Assembly (NCBI RefSeq): GCF_028863945.1 | Contig: NZ_JARBEA010000012.1 | Coordinates: forward strand, 1-52,008 | DNA from: Jeotgalibaca caeni | Lineage (GTDB): Bacteria > Bacillota > Bacilli > Lactobacillales > Aerococcaceae | Direction of reading: 5' to 3' | DNA length: 52,008 nt | Part shown: positions 45,620 to 52,008 of the stretch, piece after piece | Position numbering within the stretch: position 1 is the first letter of the stretch | How the letters are laid out: every line of letters starts with the position of its first letter | The notes under the pieces: model-generated | What the model was told of the DNA's origin: nothing | Databases searched by the model: none | The model's input: the letters and a program-made list of their open reading frames with translations, nothing else | Position numbers and translations under genes: made by a program

Positions 45620-47263
45620 ATGGCTTTTAAATTCAAATTGCCTGCACTAGGCGAAGGAATCATGGAAGGCGAAATTGCTTCTTGGCCAGTTAAAGAAGGC
45701 GACACAATTAACGAAGACGATACGTTGGTGGAAATCCAAAACGACAAATCTGTCGAAGAAATTCCATCTCCAGTTACCGGTAAAATCCTGAAAATCGTTG
45801 CTGCTGAAGGTACTGTAGCAACAATTGGTGATGTATTGGTAGAAATCGATGTTCCAGGTTACGAAGGAGATGAAGAAACTGCAGCTCCTGCAGAAGAAGC
45901 AGCTCCTGCGGCAGCACCTGCACAAGAAGCAGCACCTGCAACAGGCGGCGGCGTATTCCAATTCAAATTACCTGCACTAGGTGAAGGAATTATGGAAGGT
46001 GAAATCGCATCATGGCCAGTTAAAGAAGGCGACACAATCAACGAAGATGACACATTGGTAGAAATCCAAAATGACAAATCCGTTGAAGAAATCCCATCTC
46101 CAGTTACTGGTACAATTGTACGCATCGTTGCTGCTGAAGGTACTGTAGCAACAATTGGTGACGTATTGGTAGAAATCGATGCTCCAGGACATAACAATGC
46201 ATCTCCAGCTGGCGGCTCTGAGCAACCTGCTACTCCAGCAGCAGCTCCTGTATCTTATGACAAACCAGTTGCTGAAGGACAAGGAAGCGTTCCTGCGGCA
46301 GTAGATCCTAACCGTCGTATCTTGGCTATGCCATCTGTACGTCAACATGCTCGTGAAAAAGGCATTGATATTACGCAAGTAAACGGCACTGGCAAAGGCG
46401 GACGTATCACGAAAGAAGATATCGACAACTTTGGTTCTCAAGCATCTGCACCAACAGCGGCTCCAGCGCAAACACAAGAAACAGCAGCTCCTGCAGCACA
46501 AGCCGCAGCACCTGCAAAAGAAGCAGCTCCAGCTCAACCATACACTTCAAACGTGGCTGAAATGGAAACGCGCGAAAAAATGACTCCAATGAGAAGAGCT
46601 ATTTCGAAAGCAATGGTGAATAGCAAACATACTGCTCCACACGTAACACACCATGACGAAGTAGAAGTATCTAAACTTTGGGATCACCGTAAGAAATTCA
46701 AAGATGTTGCTGCAGCACGCGGTACGAAGTTGACATTCTTGCCATACGTAGTGAAAGCATTGACTGCTACATTGCGTGAATTCCCAATCTTGAATGCATC
46801 TATTGACGATGCAACACAAGAAATTGTTTACAAAAATTACTTTAACATCGGTATCGCAACCGATACAGATGCAGGTCTATTCGTACCAAACGTAAAAGAC
46901 ACTGATTCAAAAGGTATGTTCCAAATTGCTGATGAAATCAACGAATTGGCTGCAAAAGCTCACGATGGCAAACTAGCAGCAAATGAAATGAGAAATGGTT
47001 CCATCACAATCAGTAACGTAGGTTCTGTAGGTGGCGGCTGGTTTACTCCAGTTATCAACCATCCTGAAGTGGCGATCTTGGGTATTGGTACAATTGCTCA
47101 ACAACCAATCGTAAATGCAGACGGTGAACTTGCTGTAGGACGCGTATTGAAGCTTTCATTGAGCTATGACCACCGTGCAATTGATGGCGCAACTGCTCAA
47201 AAAGCGTTGAACAACATCAAACGTTTGTTAGCTGACCCAGAATTACTATTGATGGAAGGATGA
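45620..47263 (+). CDS. pdhC: Dihydrolipoamide acetyltransferase (PDH E2) with two lipoyl domains
   Basis: The E2 core (547 residues) transfers acetyl groups to CoA. Two almost identical lipoyl domains cover residues 3-80 and 113-190, each with the lipoylated lysine in [11 protein letters not shown] (Lys43 and Lys153). Ala/Pro-rich flexible linkers follow each. The peripheral subunit-binding domain is about 231-270 ([16 protein letters not shown]). The catalytic domain from about 315 ends with the acetyltransferase motif [13 protein letters not shown]. Confidence 0.97.
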   Translation: MAFKFKLPALGEGIMEGEIASWPVKEGDTINEDDTLVEIQNDKSVEEIPSPVTGKILKIVAAEGTVATIGDVLVEIDVPGYEGDEETAAPAEEAAPAAAPAQEAAPATGGGVFQFKLPALGEGIMEGEIASWPVKEGDTINEDDTLVEIQNDKSVEEIPSPVTGTIVRIVAAEGTVATIGDVLVEIDAPGHNNASPAGGSEQPATPAAAPVSYDKPVAEGQGSVPAAVDPNRRILAMPSVRQHAREKGIDITQVNGTGKGGRITKEDIDNFGSQASAPTAAPAQTQETAAPAAQAAAPAKEAAPAQPYTSNVAEMETREKMTPMRRAISKAMVNSKHTAPHVTHHDEVEVSKLWDHRKKFKDVAAARGTKLTFLPYVVKALTATLREFPILNASIDDATQEIVYKNYFNIGIATDTDAGLFVPNVKDTDSKGMFQIADEINELAAKAHDGKLAANEMRNGSITISNVGSVGGGWFTPVINHPEVAILGIGTIAQQPIVNADGELAVGRVLKLSLSYDHRAIDGATAQKALNNIKRLLADPELLLMEG

Positions 47264-47270
47264 TTTTAGA

Positions 47271-48677
47271 ATGGTAGTAGGCGATTTCGCAGTTGAATTA
47301 GATACAGTTGTGATTGGTTCCGGACCTGGTGGCTATGTAGCTGCCATCCGTGCCGCACAAATGGGTCAAAAAGTAGCAATCATCGAGAAAGACTCCATCG
47401 GCGGTGTTTGTTTGAACGTTGGATGTATTCCTTCAAAAGCATTGATTGCTGCTGGTCACCGTTACCAAGAAGCACTAGATTCTGCTGTCTTTGGTGTAAC
47501 GGCTGAAAACGTGAAGTTAGACTTCACAAAAACGCAAGAATGGAAAGACAATAAAGTTGTTAAAACGTTGACAAGTGGTGTTGAATACTTGTTGAAGAAA
47601 AACAAAGTAGAAATCATCATGGGAACAGCATTCTTTAATGATGCAAACACATTACGTGTGTTCACGGAAGATGCTGCACAAACATACACGTTCAACAATG
47701 CAATTGTTGCAACAGGTAGCCGTCCAATCGAAATCAAAGGTTTCAAATTTGGCGGACGGATCATCGATTCAACAGGTGGATTGAACTTGACAGAAGTTCC
47801 TAAGAAACTTGTTATTGTTGGTGGTGGCGTTGTTGGTACAGAACTAGGAACTGCTTACGCAAACCTAGGCGCAGAAGTTACAATCCTTGAAGGTTCTCCT
47901 CAATTGTTGCCATCGTTTGAAAAAGACATGGTAAAATTAGTAGAAAAATCGTTCAAAGATAAAGGCATTAACTTTGTTACCAATGCAATGGCTAAAGAAG
48001 CAATTGACAATGGCGATAGCGTAACTGTGAAGTACGAAGCTGCTGGAAAAGAAGAAACACTTGAAGCAGATTACGTAATGGTAACAGTTGGTCGTCGTCC
48101 AAACACAGATGATCTTGGTTTGGAAGTTGTTGGTGTTGAAATGACTGAACGTGGATTAGTTAAAGTAGATAACCAAGGACGTACAAATGTGCCAAACATC
48201 TACGCAATTGGAGACATCACTCCAGGCGCAGCACTTGCTCACAAAGCAAGTTACGAAGCTAAAATTGCTGCTGAAGCAATTTCTGGTAAAGCTGCAGCAA
48301 TCGATTATGTTGCAATGCCTGCAGTTGCCTTTACAGATCCTGAATTGGCAACAGTTGGTTTAACTGAAAAAGGAGCAAAAGAAAAAGGTCTTGAAGTCAA
48401 AGCATCGAAATTCCCATTGTCTGGTAATGGACGTGCATTGTCTCTAAACGCAACAGAAGGCTTCGTTCGCTTAGTTACAACAAAAGAAGACAACCTAATT
48501 GTTGGTGCACAAGTAGCGGGAGTTAGCGCAAGTGACGTAATTGCTGAACTAGGTTTGGCAATTGAATCCGGCATGAACGCAGAAGATATCGCATTGACGA
48601 TTCATTCTCACCCATCCTTGTCCGAAACAGTAATGGACGCTTCTGAATTGGCATTGGGACTACCAATCCACATTTAA
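47271..48677 (+). CDS. pdhD: Dihydrolipoamide dehydrogenase (PDH E3)
   Basis: A flavoprotein (468 residues) that reoxidises dihydrolipoamide with NAD+. The FAD-binding loop is [15 protein letters not shown], the redox disulfide [13 protein letters not shown], the NAD fold [11 protein letters not shown], and the C-terminal dimer interface has the catalytic pair HSHPSLSE (His-Glu). It lies seven bases after pdhC and ends the operon at a strong terminator. Confidence 0.97.
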   Translation: MVVGDFAVELDTVVIGSGPGGYVAAIRAAQMGQKVAIIEKDSIGGVCLNVGCIPSKALIAAGHRYQEALDSAVFGVTAENVKLDFTKTQEWKDNKVVKTLTSGVEYLLKKNKVEIIMGTAFFNDANTLRVFTEDAAQTYTFNNAIVATGSRPIEIKGFKFGGRIIDSTGGLNLTEVPKKLVIVGGGVVGTELGTAYANLGAEVTILEGSPQLLPSFEKDMVKLVEKSFKDKGINFVTNAMAKEAIDNGDSVTVKYEAAGKEETLEADYVMVTVGRRPNTDDLGLEVVGVEMTERGLVKVDNQGRTNVPNIYAIGDITPGAALAHKASYEAKIAAEAISGKAAAIDYVAMPAVAFTDPELATVGLTEKGAKEKGLEVKASKFPLSGNGRALSLNATEGFVRLVTTKEDNLIVGAQVAGVSASDVIAELGLAIESGMNAEDIALTIHSHPSLSETVMDASELALGLPIHI

Positions 48678-48691
48678 TCGAATAAACTTTT

Positions 48692-48727
48692 AAGAGGCCT
48701 TGAACTTGTTTTCAGGGCCTCTTTTTC
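48692..48727 (+). terminator. Terminator of the pdh operon
   Basis: AAGAGGCC and GGCCTCTT arms, then T-run. Confidence 0.9.
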
Positions 48728-48768
48728 ATATGATAGAGGTAAGACAGAGAAGCAAAAGGAGAAAATCA

Positions 48769-49065
48769 ATGCAAGATTATCAATATCCGATTGATTTGGA
48801 TTGGACACCAGAGGAAATGAACACGGTGGTTCAGCTATGGGTCGCAGTAGAGATGGCCTACGAAAAAGGAATTCGCAAAGACGAATTTTTAACGAGATAT
48901 CTTCATTTCAAGGAAGTGGTTCCCTCTAAGGGAGAAGAAAAACGCTACGGAAATGCTTTTGAAAAAGAGTCCGGCTATTCCTTGTATCAAGTAGTGAAAA
49001 TGGCACGAGAGACAGAACGGGACATGGTCAAGATGAGTCCGACACAACATGGAAAAAGAAAGTAG
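48769..49065 (+). CDS. UPF0223 family protein
   Basis: A 98-residue protein of the UPF0223 (YktA) family, whose function is unknown. It is helical, opening with YQYPIDLDWTPEEMNTVV and containing LTRYLHFKEVVPSKGEEKR and FEKESGYSLYQVVK. ATG 48769 follows AAAGGAG by seven bases; the frame is open further upstream but that overlaps the terminator. It usually precedes the inositol-monophosphatase gene, as it does here eight bases later. Confidence 0.88.
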   Translation: MQDYQYPIDLDWTPEEMNTVVQLWVAVEMAYEKGIRKDEFLTRYLHFKEVVPSKGEEKRYGNAFEKESGYSLYQVVKMARETERDMVKMSPTQHGKRK

Positions 49066-49073
49066 GTAGATGA

Positions 49074-49850
49074 ATGAATTACAAAGAAATGGCAGAGCTT
49101 GTAAAAGGTTGGGTAGAAGAAGCAGGCGATTTACTGCGTGAATCATTGCAAAATACTTCATTAAAAGTGGAAGAAAAAACTAATCCAAGTGATTTGGTGA
49201 CGGAAATGGATAAATCCATCGAAGCCTTCTATGTCGAAAAAATTCGTGCTCATTTTCCTGACCACAAAATCTATGGAGAAGAAGGAACCTATGATGAGAT
49301 TAATGACTTAGATGGATTCATCTGGGTAATTGACCCGATTGATGGTACGCTGAATTATGTGAAGCAGAAAAGTAATTTCTGCTCCATGCTCGCCTTATTT
49401 AAGGATGGGGAAGGGGTACTGGCCTTTATCAATGATGTCATTCATGAAGACGTGTATTATAGCGTTCAAGGAGAGGGTGTTTATTGTAACGAACGCCGCC
49501 TTGAGCCGATAGAAGAGCATCCGTTAAAAGAAGGTCTACTCGCGATTAACACCAAAATGGCCCTATCTGAAATGGAAGAAGCACAACAATTAATTGATGA
49601 AGCGCTCGGCGTTCGTTTAATCGGATCTGCAGGATTAGAGATGGTGCAGGTGTTAATGAACCGCGTTTCTGCCTATGTAACCACACCCCTACAAACATGG
49701 GATATCGCCCCTGGATATGTGATGGCGCAGGAACTAGGTCTTACCTTCACGCAACGGACGGGAGAACCGATTGATTTAATGAAGAAAAACGCTATTTTAA
49801 TCGCAAATCCACTAGCGCATAAAGAAATTGTGAAGACTTTTATCAATTAA
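49074..49850 (+). CDS. Inositol monophosphatase family protein
   Basis: A Mg-dependent phosphatase of the SuhB/IMPase/CysQ superfamily (258 residues). The metal site is complete: YGEEGT, WVIDPIDGTLNYV (DPIDGT) and the C-terminal TWDIAPGYVMAQE. Firmicute homologues such as YktC hydrolyse inositol phosphate or related sugar or nucleotide phosphates; the physiological substrate here is open. Probably co-transcribed with the UPF0223 gene. Confidence 0.92.
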   Translation: MNYKEMAELVKGWVEEAGDLLRESLQNTSLKVEEKTNPSDLVTEMDKSIEAFYVEKIRAHFPDHKIYGEEGTYDEINDLDGFIWVIDPIDGTLNYVKQKSNFCSMLALFKDGEGVLAFINDVIHEDVYYSVQGEGVYCNERRLEPIEEHPLKEGLLAINTKMALSEMEEAQQLIDEALGVRLIGSAGLEMVQVLMNRVSAYVTTPLQTWDIAPGYVMAQELGLTFTQRTGEPIDLMKKNAILIANPLAHKEIVKTFIN

Positions 49851-49881
49851 TAACAATATATTTTCATATTCGTGTTTTTTC

Positions 49882-50013
49882 TTTCCAAATAGGTAATGCC
49901 GTGATACAATAGAACAGTTAAAAAAGGTATCCGTATATCAACAATATTGTAGCAACTATTTCAAGTAAGATTCAATGGCCCTTAGACGAATGGATGCAAG
50001 GGTCTTTCTTTTT
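49882..50013 (+). promoter_or_regulatory. typA promoter and leader with terminator-like hairpin
   Basis: TTTCCA (49882-49887) and TACAAT (49905-49910; extended by TGA) are 17 bases apart. The leader then has GGCCCTT (49977-49983) pairing with AAGGGTC (49998-50004) and the run TTTCTTTTT (50005-50013), all before the typA ribosome-binding site GGAGG. This is an attenuator-like arrangement. No tRNA- or metabolite-sensing consensus is recognisable. Confidence 0.55.
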
Positions 50014-50039
50014 GGCAAGTAAACATTTGGAGGAAAATA

Positions 50040-51884
50040 ATGACAGTAAGAAATGATATCCGCAATGTAGCGATCATCGCCCACGTTGACCATGGTAAAA
50101 CAACAATGGTAGATGAGTTATTGAAACAGTCCGACACATTGGATGAACGGACAGACTTAGCGGAACGTGCAATGGATTCCAATGATATTGAAAAAGAACG
50201 TGGAATTACAATTCTAGCAAAAAACACGGCTGTATCCTATAAAGGAACACGCATCAACATTCTAGACACACCAGGACACGCGGACTTCGGTGGCGAAGTA
50301 GAACGGATTATGAAAATGGTCGATGGTGTGGTACTGATTGTGGATGCTTATGAAGGTACGATGCCGCAAACACGTTTTGTATTGAAAAAAGCTTTGGATC
50401 AAAAACTAATTCCAATCGTAGTAGTAAATAAAATTGACAAACCAACTGCTCGTCCTGCTGAAGTAGTGGATGAAGTATTAGAGTTGTTTATTGAACTAGG
50501 AGCGGACGATGAGCAACTAGAATTCCCAGTTGTATATGCTTCTGCAATCAACGGAACTTCTAGCTTATCAGACGATGCAAGTGCACAACAACCAACAATG
50601 GATCCTATCTTTGACATGATCATGGAACATATTCCAGCACCAATCGATAATTCAGAAGAACCATTGCAATTCCAAGTGGCGCTACTTGATTACAACGACT
50701 ACGTAGGTCGTATTGGGATTGGACGTGTATTCCGTGGAAAGATTAAAGTAGGGGACCAAGTTTCCTTGCTGAAATTAGACGGATCTGTTAAAAACTTCCG
50801 TGTTACGAAGTTGTTCGGTTTCTTCGGGTTGAGCCGTGTAGAAATTGATGAAGCGAAAGCAGGAGACTTGATTGCTGTTTCTGGGATGGAAGATATTTTC
50901 GTAGGGGAAACAATCACTCCACTAAACCATCAAGAAGCACTTCCTGTACTTCATATCGATGAACCAACGCTGCAAATGACATTCTTAACGAATAACTCTC
51001 CATTTGCAGGAAGAGAAGGAAAGTATGTTACTGCTCGTAAGATAGAAGAACGAATTATGAAAGAACTTCATACAGACGTTTCCTTATTGGTAGAAAACAC
51101 GGATTCCCCAGATGCATGGGTTGTATCTGGACGTGGAGAGCTTCATTTATCCATTCTGATTGAAAATATGCGCCGTGAAGGATATGAGTTACAAGTATCT
51201 CGTCCGGAAGTTATCGTGAAAACCTTTGATGGTGTGAGATGTGAGCCGTTTGAGCGTGTACAAATCGACACCCCTGAAGAGTATATGGGTTCTGTAATTG
51301 AATCACTAGGCCTTCGTAAAGGTGAAATGCAAGACATGCAAAACAGTGGAAACGGACAAGTTCGAATTATTTTCCTTGTTCCTACTAGAGGTTTGATTGG
51401 TTATTCCACTGAGTTCCTTTCCATGACACGTGGATACGGAATTATGTCCCATACATTTGAAGCATACTTGCCAGAGTTGCCAGGTAAAATTGGCGGCCGT
51501 CGTAATGGTGCTCTTGTTTCAACTGAAACAGGCAAAACAACTACTTACGGAATCATGCAAATCGAAGATCGTGGTACTATTTTCATCGAACCAGGTACTG
51601 CTATTTACGAAGGAATGATTGTAGGAGAAAATGCTCGTGAAAATGATATTGCAGTAAACATCACCAAAGCGAAGCAACAAACCAACGTTCGTTCTGCTAC
51701 AAAAGACCAAACCAACGTTATCAAGCGTCCGCGCACACTAACATTGGAAGAATCGCTTGAGTTTATGGGTGAAGATGAATACTGTGAGATTACTCCAGAA
51801 AGCATTCGTCTCCGTAAACAAATTCTCGATAAGAACGAAAGAGAAAAATCAGCGAAACGTAAGAAAAAAGCAGAAGAAAACTAA
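50040..51884 (+). CDS. typA: Translational GTPase TypA/BipA
   Basis: A ribosome-associated GTPase (614 residues) involved in ribosome assembly and stress or cold adaptation. The G domain has G1 HVDHGKTT, G2 RGITI, G3 [14 protein letters not shown] and G4 NKID. Then come EF-G-like domains and the C-terminal BipA-specific domain ([33 protein letters not shown]), ending in a basic tail. It is followed by a terminator and then the intron. Confidence 0.97.
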   Translation: MTVRNDIRNVAIIAHVDHGKTTMVDELLKQSDTLDERTDLAERAMDSNDIEKERGITILAKNTAVSYKGTRINILDTPGHADFGGEVERIMKMVDGVVLIVDAYEGTMPQTRFVLKKALDQKLIPIVVVNKIDKPTARPAEVVDEVLELFIELGADDEQLEFPVVYASAINGTSSLSDDASAQQPTMDPIFDMIMEHIPAPIDNSEEPLQFQVALLDYNDYVGRIGIGRVFRGKIKVGDQVSLLKLDGSVKNFRVTKLFGFFGLSRVEIDEAKAGDLIAVSGMEDIFVGETITPLNHQEALPVLHIDEPTLQMTFLTNNSPFAGREGKYVTARKIEERIMKELHTDVSLLVENTDSPDAWVVSGRGELHLSILIENMRREGYELQVSRPEVIVKTFDGVRCEPFERVQIDTPEEYMGSVIESLGLRKGEMQDMQNSGNGQVRIIFLVPTRGLIGYSTEFLSMTRGYGIMSHTFEAYLPELPGKIGGRRNGALVSTETGKTTTYGIMQIEDRGTIFIEPGTAIYEGMIVGENARENDIAVNITKAKQQTNVRSATKDQTNVIKRPRTLTLEESLEFMGEDEYCEITPESIRLRKQILDKNEREKSAKRKKKAEEN

Positions 51885-51897
51885 TAGTAGATTGAAT

Positions 51898-51937
51898 AAG
51901 CATGTGCTTCTCTTCGGAGAGGGCATGCTTTTTTGTT
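51898..51937 (+). terminator. Terminator of typA
   Basis: AAGCATG (51898-51904) pairs with CATGCTT (51924-51930), with an inner CTCTTCGGAG-type tetraloop stem, then TTTTGTT. The intron starts right after it. Confidence 0.88.
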
Positions 51938-52008
51938 GTGCGCCCAGCATGGGCGATAACTTGGTGGTGAAAGTCCACTACAGGCTTGGCAGTAGGAACT
52001 GTTAGCTG
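51938..52008 (+). mobile_element. Group II intron, 5' end (domain I), cut by window edge
   Basis: GTGCGCCCAGCATGGGCG at 51938 is the conserved 5' end of bacterial group II introns, followed by domain I segments (GGTGGTGAAAGTCCACTA, GGCAGTAGGAACTG). Splice-site placement is by the GTGCG start. The rest of the ribozyme and any maturase lie beyond the window. Orientation matches the intron end at position 1. Confidence 0.88.

Noticed and set aside
46010-46537. Long minus-strand frame opposite pdhC
   Set aside because: It is the reverse complement of the Ala/Pro linker and lipoyl repeat; Cys/Ser-rich translation is an artefact of codon bias.
51757-52005. 82-codon frame at the right edge
   Set aside because: It overlaps typA, its terminator and the intron 5' end; no codon-level support.

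Overview
This 52 kb window reads as core chromosome of a low-GC Gram-positive bacterium of the order Lactobacillales. The evidence is the gene set and order (rplU-prp-rpmA; ytxK-ackA; iscS-DUF1831...mnmA-recD2...alaS-ireB-ruvX-DUF1292-mltG-udk-greA; rpoY-rnjA; pdhABCD; typA), T-box and L21 leaders, LiaFSR, a fused GshF glutathione synthase and a DinR/LexA-type SOS box. A full mreBCD set points to a rod-shaped member; a Carnobacteriaceae-like genus is my guess, not something the sequence proves.

Layout. 1-75: 3' end of a group II intron. 0.2-2.6 kb: mreBCD (cell shape). 2.7-6.0 kb: T-box-controlled polar amino-acid ABC importer with two consecutive binding proteins. 6.0-7.1 kb: L21 leader, rplU, the Prp protease and rpmA. 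7.2-9.5 kb: ytxK methyltransferase and ackA. 9.5-12.0 kb, minus strand: universal stress protein, small membrane protein, 6S RNA and rarA. 12.1-15.6 kb: gshF translationally coupled to an M50-type membrane protease gene. 15.6-22.4 kb: cysteine desulfurase, DUF1831, FNT transporter, TraX-like protein, mnmA and recD2. 22.45-22.6 kb: three tandem 51-bp hairpin repeats. 22.6-30.4 kb: lipid kinase (minus), T-box-alaS, ireB, ruvX, DUF1292, mltG, udk and greA. 30.5-33.4 kb: liaFSR and a HesB-like gene. 33.4-35.4 kb, minus: rnjA and rpoY. 35.6-39.1 kb: heterodimeric ABC exporter. 39.16 kb: tRNA-Ala(GGC) followed by an inverted-repeat-rich spacer. 39.4-41.4 kb, minus: SOS-controlled Y-family polymerase and peptide deformylase. 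41.5-48.7 kb: glutamate dehydrogenase and the pyruvate dehydrogenase operon. 48.8-51.9 kb: UPF0223, inositol-monophosphatase-like protein and typA. 51,938-52,008: 5' end of a second group II intron in the same orientation.

How the genes fit together: iscS and mnmA supply and use sulfur for tRNA thiolation; Prp removes the L27 leader encoded next door; the pdh operon and ackA form the pyruvate to acetyl-CoA to acetate route; mreBCD, mltG, liaFSR and ireB serve the cell envelope and its stress sensing; rarA, recD2, ruvX and the SOS polymerase handle DNA repair.

I found no CRISPR array, prophage or clear undescribed multi-gene system. The most unusual items are non-coding: intron ends at both window edges, the 51-bp hairpin triplet, similar palindromes in promoters of sulfur/Fe-S-related genes, phased repeats at the pdh promoter, a terminator-like hairpin in the typA leader, and the repeat-rich spacer after tRNA-Ala. 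Several start sites were placed by ribosome-binding-site position and family N-termini rather than at the longest reading frame.
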